The notes under the pieces: model-generated
The model's input: the letters and a program-made list of their open reading frames with translations, nothing else
What the model was told of the DNA's origin: nothing
Databases searched by the model: none
Translations under genes and position numbers: made by a program
Assembly (NCBI RefSeq): GCF_900169525.1
Contig: NZ_LT821240.1
Coordinates: forward strand, 248,001 to 312,000
Direction of reading: 5' to 3'
DNA from: Corynebacterium pacaense
GTDB lineage: Bacteria > Actinomycetota > Actinomycetes > Mycobacteriales > Mycobacteriaceae
DNA length: 64,000 nucleotides
Part shown: one piece after another, positions 43,423 to 52,095 of the stretch
Position numbering within the stretch: the first letter of the stretch is position 1
Layout: every line of letters begins with the position of its first letter

Positions 43423-44919
43423 TCAGCCCAGTTTTCCGCTGAGCCTCTCGAGCCGGTCCAGGCTCTCGCCGTCCAGGCCGATGATGGATACACTGCGACC
43501 CCTGGCGCGGTACTTCTGGACCACGCTGTCAAGGGTGGCCACCGTCGAGGCATCCCACACCTCCGCAGCCGCCAGATCGATGACGATGTCCTGCGAGGGG
43601 TCAGAATAGTCGAAGGCGTAGACCAAATCGTTGGAGGATGCCCAGAAAAGTTGGCCACTTACTCGGTAAATGCTGATGTTTCCGGAGGTTTCCCTCTCCA
43701 CCCGGACAAGGTGCGCCACACGCCGGGCGAACATCACCATCGCGCCGAGGACGCCGAGCACCACCCCGATGGCGAGGTTGCCGGTCGCGAGCGTCGCCAC
43801 CACGGTCACCAGCATCACGATGGTCTCACTCAGGGGCATCAGCCGCAGGGTGCGGGGGCTAATGGAGTGCCAGTCCATGGTGGTCACCGATACCATTACC
43901 ATGATCGCCACCAGGGCGGCCATCGGGATCAACCCGACGATCTCACCGAGGGTGAGGATCAGCAGGAGCAGGAAGACTCCGGCGAGCACCGTGGACAACC
44001 GCGTCCTGGCACCGGATACCCTGACGTTGATCATGGTCTGCCCGATCATGGCGCATCCGCCCATGCCGCCGAGGAGGGCGGTGACGATGTTGGCGATCCC
44101 CTGACCGGCGCTCTCCCTGGTCTTGTCGGAGTGCGATTCGGTGATATCATCGACCAGTTTCGCCGTCAGCAGTGATTCCATCAGTCCGACCAGCGCCATG
44201 GCCAGGGAGTACGGCAGGATGATGCCGAGGGTGTCCAGGTTCAGGGGAACTTTCGGAAGGACGGGCTCCGGTAGGGAGGTGGGCAGCTGTCCCTGGTCGG
44301 AGACATTGGGAACATCGGCGCCACTCACAACCACGACGACGGTGGCCAGGACGATGACAACCAGGGGAGCGGGCACCGCGGTGGTGAACCTCGGCAGCAG
44401 GATCATGATTAGCAGACCCGCAACGAATAGCGGGTAGACCATGAACGGTACGCCGATCAGGTGCGGTATCTGTGCGAAGAACACCAGCAGAGCCAGCGCG
44501 TTGACGAAACCTATCATCACCGAGCGCGGAATGAAGCGCATGAGACGGGCGACCCCGAGCGCAGCCAGTCCAATCTGGATGACTCCGGCGAGAATGATCG
44601 TGGCCAGGAAGTAGTCGACCCCGTGCTCCCGAACCACGGGCGCGATCACCAGTGCCACGGCACCGGTGGCGGCCGAAATCATCGCCGGACGCCCTCCTGT
44701 GAAGGCAATTGTGATTGCCATCGTGCAGGAGGCGAACAGCCCCATACGCGGATCGACCCCGGCCAAGATGGAGAAGGCTATGGCCTCGGGAATCAGCGCC
44801 AGAGCGACAATGAGGCCGCCGAGGACCTCGATGCGGAGCCTGGCGGGTGAGGAGAACGCGTAACGGAATGATGCAAACACTCCGGTGGGGACCGGGGTTT
44901 CGGAAGTTGCCGGAGTCAT
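43423..44919 (-). CDS. SulP-family anion transporter with STAS domain
   Basis: 498 residues. Eleven to fourteen membrane segments in the first 390 residues, beginning LRIEVLGGLIVALALIPEAIAFSILAGV and including the SulP region FTGGRPAMISAATGAVALV. A C-terminal STAS domain (about 410-498) has QDIVIDLAAAEVWDASTVATLD. Bacterial SulP members carry bicarbonate, sulphate or dicarboxylates; the substrate cannot be read from sequence. TAATCT lies 9 nt before the ATG on the minus strand. Confidence 0.9.
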   Translation of the reverse strand: MTPATSETPVPTGVFASFRYAFSSPARLRIEVLGGLIVALALIPEAIAFSILAGVDPRMGLFASCTMAITIAFTGGRPAMISAATGAVALVIAPVVREHGVDYFLATIILAGVIQIGLAALGVARLMRFIPRSVMIGFVNALALLVFFAQIPHLIGVPFMVYPLFVAGLLIMILLPRFTTAVPAPLVVIVLATVVVVVSGADVPNVSDQGQLPTSLPEPVLPKVPLNLDTLGIILPYSLAMALVGLMESLLTAKLVDDITESHSDKTRESAGQGIANIVTALLGGMGGCAMIGQTMINVRVSGARTRLSTVLAGVFLLLLILTLGEIVGLIPMAALVAIMVMVSVTTMDWHSISPRTLRLMPLSETIVMLVTVVATLATGNLAIGVVLGVLGAMVMFARRVAHLVRVERETSGNISIYRVSGQLFWASSNDLVYAFDYSDPSQDIVIDLAAAEVWDASTVATLDSVVQKYRARGRSVSIIGLDGESLDRLERLSGKLG

Positions 44920-44970
44920 GATCGGTCCAGATTATCCCCGTGTTCCGGGCCCGGCCAAACCGGACCCCGG

Positions 44971-45003
44971 GGGGTGATATGTCACTGTGACGTAATATCC
45001 CCC
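44971..45003. promoter_or_regulatory. Large palindrome upstream of the SulP gene
   Basis: GTCAC-T-GTGAC (44981-44991) at its centre, continued by GATAT (44976-44980) against ATATC (44995-44999) and a GGGG/CCCC outer arm. It lies about 60 bp upstream of the SulP start and might be its operator or a transcription stop from the opposite side. Confidence 0.35.
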
Positions 45004-45307
45004 GATCCACCCTCTGCGCCTGATTATCTCCGTAGTCCGTGCGGGGGCGTAGACGGGGGTGCAATTGGGTGGAGTCGGATGGTCCCTGAGAACCTGGGAA
45101 CCCTCGCCCATGGCGACCGTCCGCCGGCGGCGCGTCAGACATCTCGGCCTCGGGGATCCCTGCACGTCGGCGGAGGCGTCGGCAAGCCACCGCGTCCGCA
45201 GAGTTGATTAGCCAGTCGCGGACCCTCGGGCTGTATGTGTCACGGAGCAAGTGATCGAGTTCCTCGGCGGAGCATTCCCGGGTCCGGTTGATTTATCAAA
45301 TTGTCCG
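45004..45307. other. Gene-poor stretch between SulP and the phosphoribosyltransferase
   Basis: About 300 bp with no convincing gene. On the minus strand there is an open stretch with protein-like composition from about 45278 to 45000 (including a run reading EELDHLLRDTYSPRVRDWL). It lacks a start codon and RBS at its upstream end and is interrupted by stops further upstream, so it may be a remnant of a lost gene. Nothing else is recognised. Confidence 0.4.
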
Positions 45308-45321
45308 ATAATGTACATTAT
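45308..45321. promoter_or_regulatory. 14-bp perfect palindrome ATAATGTACATTAT
   Basis: Perfect palindrome in an AT-rich island, 67 bp before the ATG of the phosphoribosyltransferase. Possible operator; regulator unknown. Confidence 0.4.
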
Positions 45322-45374
45322 GTCATTTAATGCGGAGGGTGGCCCTGGGATGAAATCCCCCACCCACGGTTGAC

Positions 45375-45380
45375 TACACT
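45375..45380 (+). promoter_or_regulatory. -10 element of the phosphoribosyltransferase gene
   Basis: TACACT ends 7 nt before the ATG at 45388, predicting a leaderless transcript. Confidence 0.45.
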
Positions 45381-45387
45381 TTCATTC

Positions 45388-45873
45388 ATGACAGAGGAAC
45401 GCGAGATACTCACCTATGAGCTCTTCGGAACCGCGATGCGCGAACTGGCTCAGGACATCATCAACGATTACAAACCGGACTGTGTGCTCTCCATTGCCCG
45501 TGGCGGACTTCTCATCGGCGGCGCACTCGGATACGCGCTCGGCATCAAGAACGTCTCCGTGATGAACGTGGAGTTCTACACCGACATCGGCGAACATCTC
45601 GAGGAGCCGCTGATGCTACCGCCCACGCCGAAGGCGATTGACCTCTCCGGCATGCGCATTCTCATCGCCGATGATGTCGCGGACACAGGGAAGACACTCG
45701 AGCTGGTCCGTGACTTCCTCGGCGATCACGTCGTCGAGGTGCGCACCGCGGTGATCTACGAGAAGCCGAGCTCCATCATCAAACCCGACTACGTCTGGCG
45801 CAGCACCGACAAGTGGATCGACTTCCCCTGGTCGGCCGAGGAGCCCGTGCAGCCACAGAACCAAACCGCTTAA
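45388..45873 (+). CDS. Purine-type phosphoribosyltransferase
   Basis: 161-residue type I phosphoribosyltransferase. PRPP loop RILIADDVADTGKTLELV (about residues 87-104). N-terminal ARGGLLIGGALGYALGI (about 40), followed by a long flexible hood. It resembles xanthine/guanine-type salvage enzymes, but the base specificity cannot be settled. ATG 45388 fits a leaderless message; no RBS. Convergent with the methyltransferase gene (4-bp overlap). Confidence 0.85.
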   Translation: MTEEREILTYELFGTAMRELAQDIINDYKPDCVLSIARGGLLIGGALGYALGIKNVSVMNVEFYTDIGEHLEEPLMLPPTPKAIDLSGMRILIADDVADTGKTLELVRDFLGDHVVEVRTAVIYEKPSSIIKPDYVWRSTDKWIDFPWSAEEPVQPQNQTA

Positions 45874-47186
45874 CGACGCCCCCGCCGGTTGCGGGTGGTC
45901 ACCGTGAACTGGACGGCGTCGAGCTGGCCGAGGCGCAGGAGCGCCTCGATGAGGGCGAAATGGTAGACCCACATCCTCCGGAAGACCACATCGAAGCCAT
46001 CCGCGGCGGCCTCACGCAGCTGCCCCTCGAACAGCTCACGCTGCAGCTGCACGCTCTTGAGATAGTGTCCGGGAAAGTGCGTCTGCCCCACCACCCGCAA
46101 CGATGAACCGCGATCGACCAGCCGGTGGACATCATCCACCCCCGGATAGTCCAGGGCCGGCCAGATGTAGGCCCGCAGCATCGACACCGCCTCCGCGGCC
46201 GCTGGGCCGAACTGCCCGGTGGACACCAGGCTCTGCATCGCCGCGTGCCCGCCCGTGGCAAGATGCCGGTCGAGCACCGTGATCAGCCTCTTCCTACCGC
46301 TCTCCCCCACCACCTCGAGTTTCTCCATGCACACGATCGCGTCGAAGGTGCCCGCCAGGTCGCGGGGCCCGGGGATCGCCTGCGGAATCAGCGTGGTGTG
46401 GACATCATCCTCCACCCCGGCGAGGATGAGCAGCTCATGGACGCTGCGCACCTGTTCCGGGTCGGCGGTCAGGGAATCCACCGTCGCGCCCCGCCTGGCG
46501 GCGAGAATCGCCACCGCACCGCCGGAGCTGGGAAGCTCGAGCAGATGCGATCCCGCCCGCACCCTCGCCGCATCGAGTAGGGTCGAGGCCGCCCGGCGCT
46601 GGGCCTCACCGAGATCCTCCCGCTCGACCGCAACGGGTTCGGCGATGGTCGTCACATCCACGAAGTGCGTCGCCGGTTCCCTTCTCCGGCCCGCCCCCGG
46701 GGCGTGGCTGGGCACCGCGGTACGAACCGTGGTGGGTACCCCCGATGAAAAGATCCCACCGAAACCGCTCATACCGTCACCGGAACTCAGCCGGATCAGC
46801 TCGGGCGGAAGTGCCCCGCCGCCGTCCTCGGACGGGGTCGGGAGCCTGACCGTGGCCGCGTGGCGTCCGCGGGGTCGGTAACCGGTGGCCAGAAGTGCGG
46901 CCAGGACGTCGGCAAGCTTCTCCGTGCGCCACTCGCCCGCCATGTAGCTCTCGGCAAGGCCGAGCCACCCGCTGGCCGCCAACCGTGGAAAAAGCTCCTC
47001 CTGGTCAACGGTGAGATCGGCGTTCGCGCCACTGAAACTAAGTCCCGCGTTCTGGCAGGCCCGTGCGAACCTCACCTCCGCCTGCCGTGCGCGCGGCTTG
47101 ATAAAGGCCACCTCCGGCACCCCGGCAACGCCGGGCCAGCTCTCGGCGTCGATGGAGGCGAGGTGGTCAAAGCGGGGCTCTACCAA
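45870..47186 (-). CDS. Divergent cyclopropane-fatty-acid-synthase-like methyltransferase
   Basis: 438 residues related in layout to CFA synthases/UfaA-type lipid methyltransferases. C-terminal signature GHYLKSVQLQRELFE ... FRRMWVYHFALIEALLRLGQLDAVQFTV is kept. Yet the SAM-binding region reads LLELPSSGGAVAILAARRGATVDSLTADPEQVRSV, without the usual GCGWG glycines, and the canonical YSCA-type stretch is missing. So catalysis may be weak or lost. The start is uncertain: a TTG at 47186 has GGAGG 11 nt upstream and is preferred; the frame stays open further, to 47369. Next to ndh on the opposite strand. Confidence 0.7.
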   Translation of the reverse strand: MVEPRFDHLASIDAESWPGVAGVPEVAFIKPRARQAEVRFARACQNAGLSFSGANADLTVDQEELFPRLAASGWLGLAESYMAGEWRTEKLADVLAALLATGYRPRGRHAATVRLPTPSEDGGGALPPELIRLSSGDGMSGFGGIFSSGVPTTVRTAVPSHAPGAGRRREPATHFVDVTTIAEPVAVEREDLGEAQRRAASTLLDAARVRAGSHLLELPSSGGAVAILAARRGATVDSLTADPEQVRSVHELLILAGVEDDVHTTLIPQAIPGPRDLAGTFDAIVCMEKLEVVGESGRKRLITVLDRHLATGGHAAMQSLVSTGQFGPAAAEAVSMLRAYIWPALDYPGVDDVHRLVDRGSSLRVVGQTHFPGHYLKSVQLQRELFEGQLREAAADGFDVVFRRMWVYHFALIEALLRLGQLDAVQFTVTTRNRRGRR

Positions 47187-47337
47187 GGTTTTCCACACCT
47201 CCGACCGGGGGTTGAACTGTACTGTCAGGATTCTAGACGCACCACGATGCAACTCGTCGGAGGCGTGGCCGGAAAACTTTGTTAGGTCAATTGCGCGTTT
47301 TCTGCCGCGATTAAGGTGACACAGGCCATAAGAACGT

Positions 47338-47354
47338 GCATACTGTTCGTATGC
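47338..47354. promoter_or_regulatory. Inverted repeat GCATAC-N5-GTATGC
   Basis: Perfect 6-bp arms in the ndh upstream region, about 160 bp before the start. Possible operator of ndh or of the divergent gene. Confidence 0.35.
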
Positions 47355-47379
47355 GGGCGTCAATACCACAGATTTGTCC

Positions 47380-47420
47380 CCAAACAGACAGGATTACACG
47401 ACCCGATCCTGTGGGTTTGG
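47380..47420. promoter_or_regulatory. Long imperfect inverted repeat upstream of ndh
   Basis: CCAAAC (47380-47385) and ACAGGAT (47388-47394) pair with ATCCTGT (47406-47412) and GTTTGG (47415-47420): 13 paired positions with a 2-by-2 internal loop and an 11-nt top loop. The candidate -10 TATCCT at 47432 is just downstream, so the repeat covers the -35 region. Confidence 0.45.
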
Positions 47421-47510
47421 CCACGACGGTCTATCCTTTTAGGGGTACGCGTCGCCCACACGACTGCGCTTGAAAGCTTTTTATCAACTATCCAGGAGAC
47501 TGTGACTTTA

Positions 47511-48926
47511 ATGTCTGCAAACCCAACCCGCCCCGAGGGCGGTCGTCACCATGTCGTCGTCATCGGTTCCGGTTTCGGTGGCCTCTTCGCCACCAAGGAC
47601 CTGGCCAAGGCCGATGTCGATGTCACACTGATTGACCGTACCAACCACCACCTTTTCCAGCCTCTGCTCTACCAGGTGGCAACCGGTATCCTGTCCTCGG
47701 GTGAGATCGCACCCTCCACCCGCCAGATCCTGAGCGGCCAGGAGAACGTGAACGTGGTCAAGGGCGAGGTCACCGACATCAACATCGAGGGTCAGACCGT
47801 GACCGCCTCGCTGGGCGACTTCACGCGCGTCTATGAGTATGACTCCCTCATCGTCGCCGCCGGCGCCGGCCAGTCCTACTTCGGCAACGACCACTTCGCT
47901 GAATTCGCACCGGGCATGAAGACCATCGACGACGCCCTCGAACTCCGCGCCCGGATCGTCGGCGCCTTCGAGCGCGCGGAGATCTGCGAGGATCCCGCTG
48001 AGCGTGAGCGTCTGCTCACCTTCGTCGTCGTCGGTGCCGGCCCCACCGGTGTGGAGCTTGCCGGACAGCTCGCCGAGATGGCGCACCGCACCCTCGCCGG
48101 TGAGTACGCCAACTTCAACCCCTCCTCCGCGAAGATCGTGCTGCTCGACGGAGCTCCGCAGGTCCTCCCGCCCTTCGGCAAGCGCCTGGGCCGCAACGCC
48201 CAGCGCACGCTGGAGAAGCTCGGCGTAACCGTCAAGCTCAACGCGATGGTGACCAACGTCGACGAGGGCTCGGTGACCTACAAGTCCAAGGACGGCGAGG
48301 AGCACACCATCGAGAGCTTCTGCAAGATCTGGTCCGCCGGTGTCGCGGCCTCCCCGCTGGGCAAGCTGATCGCGGAACAGGCCGGCATCGAGGTCGACCG
48401 TGCCGGACGTGTCCCGGTCAACGCCGATCTCTCCGTCGGTGAGTTCAAGAACGTTTTCGTGCTCGGCGACATGATGTCGCTGAACCGCCTGCCCGGCGTG
48501 GCACAGACCGCCATCCAGGGCGGCGAGTACGTCGCGGAGCAGATCGCCGCCGAGGCGGAGGGTCGCCCCAACACCGAGCGCGAGGACTTCGAGTACTTCG
48601 ACAAGGGCTCGATGGCCACGGTCTCCCGCTTCTCCGCGGTGGTGAAGATGGGCAAGGTCGAGGTCACCGGTTTCGTCGGGTGGCTGCTGTGGCTGGCCGT
48701 GCACCTGATGTTCCTCGTCGGTTTCCGCAACCGCTTCGTCTCCGCCTTCAGCTGGGGCATCAACGCACTCTCCCGCAAGCGCTGGAACCTGGCCACCACC
48801 CGCCAGCAGCTCCATGCCCGTACGGCGCTGATCAAGCTCAACGAGGAAGTGGAGGAACTCAAGCTCGATCTTCCCATTGAGCTGCGCGATACCGCACGCT
48901 TCACCGGCAAGAAGGCCGAGAAGTAG
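47511..48926 (+). CDS. ndh: Type II NADH dehydrogenase
   Basis: Single-subunit, non-proton-pumping NADH:menaquinone oxidoreductase at the inner face of the membrane. 471 residues. FAD motif VVVIGSGFGGLFATKDL (residue 14), NADH-binding second Rossmann motif FVVVGAGPTGVELAG (about 173), VLGDMMSL for FAD, and a C-terminal hydrophobic membrane-anchor region (VGWLLWLAVHLMFLVGF, about 388). AGGAGA upstream; a GTG at 47502 is an alternative start. Corynebacteria have no complex I, so this is a main entry for NADH electrons. Confidence 0.97.
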   Translation: MSANPTRPEGGRHHVVVIGSGFGGLFATKDLAKADVDVTLIDRTNHHLFQPLLYQVATGILSSGEIAPSTRQILSGQENVNVVKGEVTDINIEGQTVTASLGDFTRVYEYDSLIVAAGAGQSYFGNDHFAEFAPGMKTIDDALELRARIVGAFERAEICEDPAERERLLTFVVVGAGPTGVELAGQLAEMAHRTLAGEYANFNPSSAKIVLLDGAPQVLPPFGKRLGRNAQRTLEKLGVTVKLNAMVTNVDEGSVTYKSKDGEEHTIESFCKIWSAGVAASPLGKLIAEQAGIEVDRAGRVPVNADLSVGEFKNVFVLGDMMSLNRLPGVAQTAIQGGEYVAEQIAAEAEGRPNTEREDFEYFDKGSMATVSRFSAVVKMGKVEVTGFVGWLLWLAVHLMFLVGFRNRFVSAFSWGINALSRKRWNLATTRQQLHARTALIKLNEEVEELKLDLPIELRDTARFTGKKAEK

Positions 48927-48942
48927 CTGCCTGGTGCTACCG

Positions 48943-48978
48943 ATCCCCGCCGCCCCCACGGGAGCGACGGGGATTTTT
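48943..48978 (+). terminator. ndh terminator
   Basis: Stem ATCCCCGCCGC (48943-48953) with GCGACGGGGAT (48964-48974), one mismatch, 10-nt loop, followed by five T residues. Confidence 0.8.
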
Positions 48979-48992
48979 CCATCCTCTTCTGC

Positions 48993-48998
48993 TAATCT
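48993..48998 (+). promoter_or_regulatory. -10 element of the thiamine operon
   Basis: TAATCT about 7 nt before the first base of the TPP aptamer, placing the start of transcription near 49005. Confidence 0.45.
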
Positions 48999-49004
48999 GG
49001 CGCA

Positions 49005-49090
49005 ACAAGGCACGGGGTGCGCAGTCACTGCGCTGAGATCATACCCGTCGAACCTGCTCTAGCTCGTACTAGCGAAGGGATGGCCGTTGT
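49005..49090 (+). ncRNA. TPP riboswitch
   Basis: Contains the thi-box segments in order: ACGGGGTGC (49012-49020), GCTGAGATCATACCC (49032-49046), GAACCTG (49050-49056) and AGCGAAGGGA (49071-49080). The 5' ACAAGGC pairs (one bulge) with GCCGTTGT past the start site, so helix P1 includes the AAGGGA ribosome site and start region of thiM. Translational repression by TPP is the expected mode. Confidence 0.92.
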
Positions 49091-49898
49091 GGCTGACTCA
49101 TATCTACACGCGCTCTCACATGTGCGCGACACCGCCCCGTTGATCCAGTGCCTGACCAACTCCGTGGTCATGCAGTTCACCGCCAATGTTCTCCTCGCCG
49201 CGGGAGCCTCCCCCGCGATGTGCGACACCCCGGAGGAGTCCTTCGACTTCGCCGGAATCGCATCGGGAGTGCTCATCAACGCGGGGACCCCCTCCTCCGA
49301 GCAGTACGAGGGCATGCGCATGGCGATTGCGGGAGCCAATGAGGCGGGTACCCCCTGGGTGCTCGACCCCGTGGCCGTCGGGGCCCTGCAGCAGAGGACG
49401 AGGTTCGCCCGCGCGGGCGTCGTCACGCGGCCCGCGGCGATCCGCGGCAACGCCTCGGAGATTGTGGCGCTGGCCGGCCTGGGGGCAGGCGGCCGCGGGG
49501 TGGACTCCACCGATCCCGTCGAATCCGCGCTCGCCGCCGCCAGACAGCTGGCCACCGCCACGGGCGGGGTCGTCGCCGTCTCGGGGGAACGCGACCTCAT
49601 CGTCTCCGAGGGACGCGCAACGTGGCTGAGCTCCGGGGATCCACTGCTGCAGCTGGTCATTGGAACCGGGTGCTCCCTCGGCGCTCTCGTCGCCGCGTAT
49701 CTGGCGGCAACCAGAAACAGCGGGGTCTCCGCGCACGACGCGGTGATCGCGGCCCACGCGCACCTTGGGGTGGCCGGCACCCTCGCCGCGCGCCGGTCCG
49801 CGGGCCCGGGCTCCTTCGCCGTGGAACTCCTCGACGCTATCCACGCCGTCGATTCCACCGACCTGGCGGAGCTGAGCAGCATTCGGGAGCAGAAATGA
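49089..49898 (+). CDS. thiM: Hydroxyethylthiazole kinase
   Basis: Phosphorylates 4-methyl-5-(2-hydroxyethyl)thiazole for thiamine salvage. 269 residues of the ribokinase fold. Substrate side: [27 protein letters not shown] (about 15-40). ATP side: [15 protein letters not shown] (about 195), with the catalytic Cys of GTGCSLGA. The GTG at 49089 is chosen because AAGGGA ends 8 nt before it; an ATG at 49080 overlaps that ribosome site. First gene of thiM-thiE-thiD/tenA. Confidence 0.94.
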   Translation: MADSYLHALSHVRDTAPLIQCLTNSVVMQFTANVLLAAGASPAMCDTPEESFDFAGIASGVLINAGTPSSEQYEGMRMAIAGANEAGTPWVLDPVAVGALQQRTRFARAGVVTRPAAIRGNASEIVALAGLGAGGRGVDSTDPVESALAAARQLATATGGVVAVSGERDLIVSEGRATWLSSGDPLLQLVIGTGCSLGALVAAYLAATRNSGVSAHDAVIAAHAHLGVAGTLAARRSAGPGSFAVELLDAIHAVDSTDLAELSSIREQK

Positions 49899-50551
49899 TC
49901 GACTGGAGCCTGTACCTGGTCACCGACCCCGTGCTGGGCGGCGGGCCGCAGAACGTGCCCGACATCGTTGCCGCAGCGATCGCCGGAGGGGTCGGTGTGG
50001 TCCAACTGCGCGACAAGACCACTGATGACGCCTCCCTCATCGCCCAGGCGCACCTGCTCAAGGAAATCTGCGATGCCCACGGGGTGCCGCTGTTCATCAA
50101 TGATCGCCTCGACGTCGCCCTTGAGGTGGGCACCCATCTGCACATAGGGCAGGGCGACACGGACTACGTCCACGCGCGCACGGTCCTGCCCGAATACCTG
50201 ATGCTCGGACTGAGCATCGACAGGCAGAACCAGATCGACGACTGCGTGGCGGACTGCGCAGCCGCCGGCGTCGCGCCGCCATCGGTCATCGGTGTCGGCC
50301 CGGTGCGGCAGACCGCAACCAAACCCGATGCCGCGGCACCCCTCGGTGTCTCCGGGGTTGCGGCCATCGCCGCCAGGGCCGGTGAACTGGGAATCGCCTC
50401 CGTGGCCATCGGCGGGGTGGACCCGTCCAACGCGGCTCTGCTCGCGGCGACACCCGTCAACGGACTGTGCGTGGTCTCGGCGATCATGGCGGCCCCGTCC
50501 CCCACCGCCGCGGCGGCGGAACTTCGCGGCATATGGGGGCGGATCCGATGA
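49895..50551 (+). CDS. thiE: Thiamine-phosphate synthase
   Basis: Couples HMP-diphosphate and thiazole phosphate to thiamine phosphate. 218 residues, TIM barrel: [30 protein letters not shown] (diphosphate/Mg site), [25 protein letters not shown] stretch, [20 protein letters not shown], and [13 protein letters not shown] phosphate loop. ATG overlaps the thiM stop by 4 bases; overlap of 4 bases with thiD follows as well, so translation is coupled throughout. Confidence 0.95.
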   Translation: MIDWSLYLVTDPVLGGGPQNVPDIVAAAIAGGVGVVQLRDKTTDDASLIAQAHLLKEICDAHGVPLFINDRLDVALEVGTHLHIGQGDTDYVHARTVLPEYLMLGLSIDRQNQIDDCVADCAAAGVAPPSVIGVGPVRQTATKPDAAAPLGVSGVAAIAARAGELGIASVAIGGVDPSNAALLAATPVNGLCVVSAIMAAPSPTAAAAELRGIWGRIR

Positions 50552-52095
50552 ACCGTCCCTCCCGCCCCCGGATCCTCAGCATCGCGGGAACCGATCCCAC
50601 GGGTGGCGCCGGGATCCAGGCCGATCTGAAATCCATCGCCGCCGCGGGTGGCTACGGCATGAGTGTGATCACCGCGCTGGTGGCGCAGAACACCCACGGA
50701 GTCTCGTCGATCCACACTCCACCCCTGTCCTTCCTGCGCGATCAGCTGGAATCCGTGTTCAGCGATGTTTCCGTCGATGCGGTCAAGCTCGGCATGCTGG
50801 GCTCCGCTCCGACGGTGGAACTGGTGTCAGACTGGCTTTTCACCCACGAACACGGGCCCGTGGTCCTCGATCCCGTCATGGTCGCGACCAGCGGCGACCG
50901 CCTGCTCGACGCCGACGCGGAGGAGGCGGTCCGCGGATTCGCCACGGAGGTTGACGTGGTCACGCCGAACCTCGCGGAACTGGCGGTCCTGGTCGGCCGA
51001 AGCGTCGCGCGCGACTTCGACGAGGCCGTGGCTCAGGCCGCGGAGTTCGCGGAAGCCACAGGGACGATAGTCATAGTCAAGGGTGGGCACCTGACCGGGC
51101 CCATGGCGAGCAACGCGGTGGTCCGCCGGGGCTCCCCCGTGCACCTGGTACCCAATCACCGTGTGGATACCGGCAATACTCATGGAACCGGATGCTCGTT
51201 GTCCTCGGCCCTGACAACGCGTCTGGGGGCGGGCCAGCCGGTGGAGCGCGCCCTGGAATGGGCGACCAGATGGCTTCGACTGGCGCTCAGGGGCGCCGGC
51301 GACCTCCAGGTGGGATCCGGAAATGGTCCCGTGGACCATTCGGCCATGACCGGGCGGATGCTCGCTGCCGCCGATCCGACCCCGTGGCCGCATCTCTACG
51401 GCGACCCCCTGGCCGCACCCGCGGTGGCCAGTCCCCGACCGCGGATCACACCCGCGGGGCCCTTCACCGAGTCACTGTGGGCGGCCGCCGGTGACATCAT
51501 CGCGGAAATCACCTCGGGTCCATTCATCAGGGGCCTCGGTGACGGATCCCTGTCCCGGGAGGAGTTCCTCACCTACATCGAGCAGGACGCGCACTATCTC
51601 ACCGAGTACGCCAGGGCGCTCGCCCTGCTCGCCGCACAGGCCCCGGATCCTGAATCGCAGGTCGCCTGGTCCAGCTGTGCCACCGAATGCCTGGTGGGTG
51701 AGGCTGAATTGCACCGCGGCTATCTCACCGATCGTCCCGGGACGACCGCAGCTTCCCCGGTCACCATGGCCTACACCGATTTCCTGCTGGCGCGGACATC
51801 CCTCGAGGACTACGCCGTCGGTGCCGCCGCCGTTCTCCCCTGCTTCTGGCTGTATGCGGAGATCGGGCTGTGGTTGGCCGAACACAACCGTCCCGACCAT
51901 CCCTACCGTGCGTGGCTGCAGACCTATTCGGATGCAGAGTTCATCGCGGGCACCGCGGCGGCACTGCAGCGCGTGGAGCGGGCATGCACCTCCGCCTCAG
52001 CGCTGCAGCGCGAGAGGGCAGCCAGGGCCTTTCTCGGGGCCGCGGTGCACGAGAAGGAGTTCTTCGATCAGGCCACCCGCTCAGGATGGGTCTGA
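50548..52095 (+). CDS. thiD: HMP(-P) kinase fused to a TenA/thiaminase-II domain
   Basis: 515 residues. N-terminal ThiD (about 1-265): ILSIAGTDPTGGAGIQADLK, VVLDPVMVATSGD and GTGCSLSSALTTRLG; it phosphorylates HMP and HMP-phosphate. C-terminal TenA (about 290-515): SLWAAAGDIIAEI, the Asp-containing YIEQDAHYL, and the nucleophile in AVLPCFWLYAEIG. TenA salvages aminopyrimidine from degraded thiamine. Fusion makes one protein supplying and phosphorylating the pyrimidine. Overlaps the convergent methyltransferase gene by 15 bp. Confidence 0.94.
   Translation: MNRPSRPRILSIAGTDPTGGAGIQADLKSIAAAGGYGMSVITALVAQNTHGVSSIHTPPLSFLRDQLESVFSDVSVDAVKLGMLGSAPTVELVSDWLFTHEHGPVVLDPVMVATSGDRLLDADAEEAVRGFATEVDVVTPNLAELAVLVGRSVARDFDEAVAQAAEFAEATGTIVIVKGGHLTGPMASNAVVRRGSPVHLVPNHRVDTGNTHGTGCSLSSALTTRLGAGQPVERALEWATRWLRLALRGAGDLQVGSGNGPVDHSAMTGRMLAAADPTPWPHLYGDPLAAPAVASPRPRITPAGPFTESLWAAAGDIIAEITSGPFIRGLGDGSLSREEFLTYIEQDAHYLTEYARALALLAAQAPDPESQVAWSSCATECLVGEAELHRGYLTDRPGTTAASPVTMAYTDFLLARTSLEDYAVGAAAVLPCFWLYAEIGLWLAEHNRPDHPYRAWLQTYSDAEFIAGTAAALQRVERACTSASALQRERAARAFLGAAVHEKEFFDQATRSGWV

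Noticed and set aside
44976..44999. GlxR/Crp site before the SulP gene
   Set aside because: The centre is TCAC-T-GTGA, the reverse arrangement of TGTGA-N6-TCACA, so it does not fit.
44974..45207. Plus-strand frame of 77 codons between SulP and the phosphoribosyltransferase
   Set aside because: No ribosome site, no recognisable motif, composition Pro/Gly/Arg-rich as expected for a chance frame.
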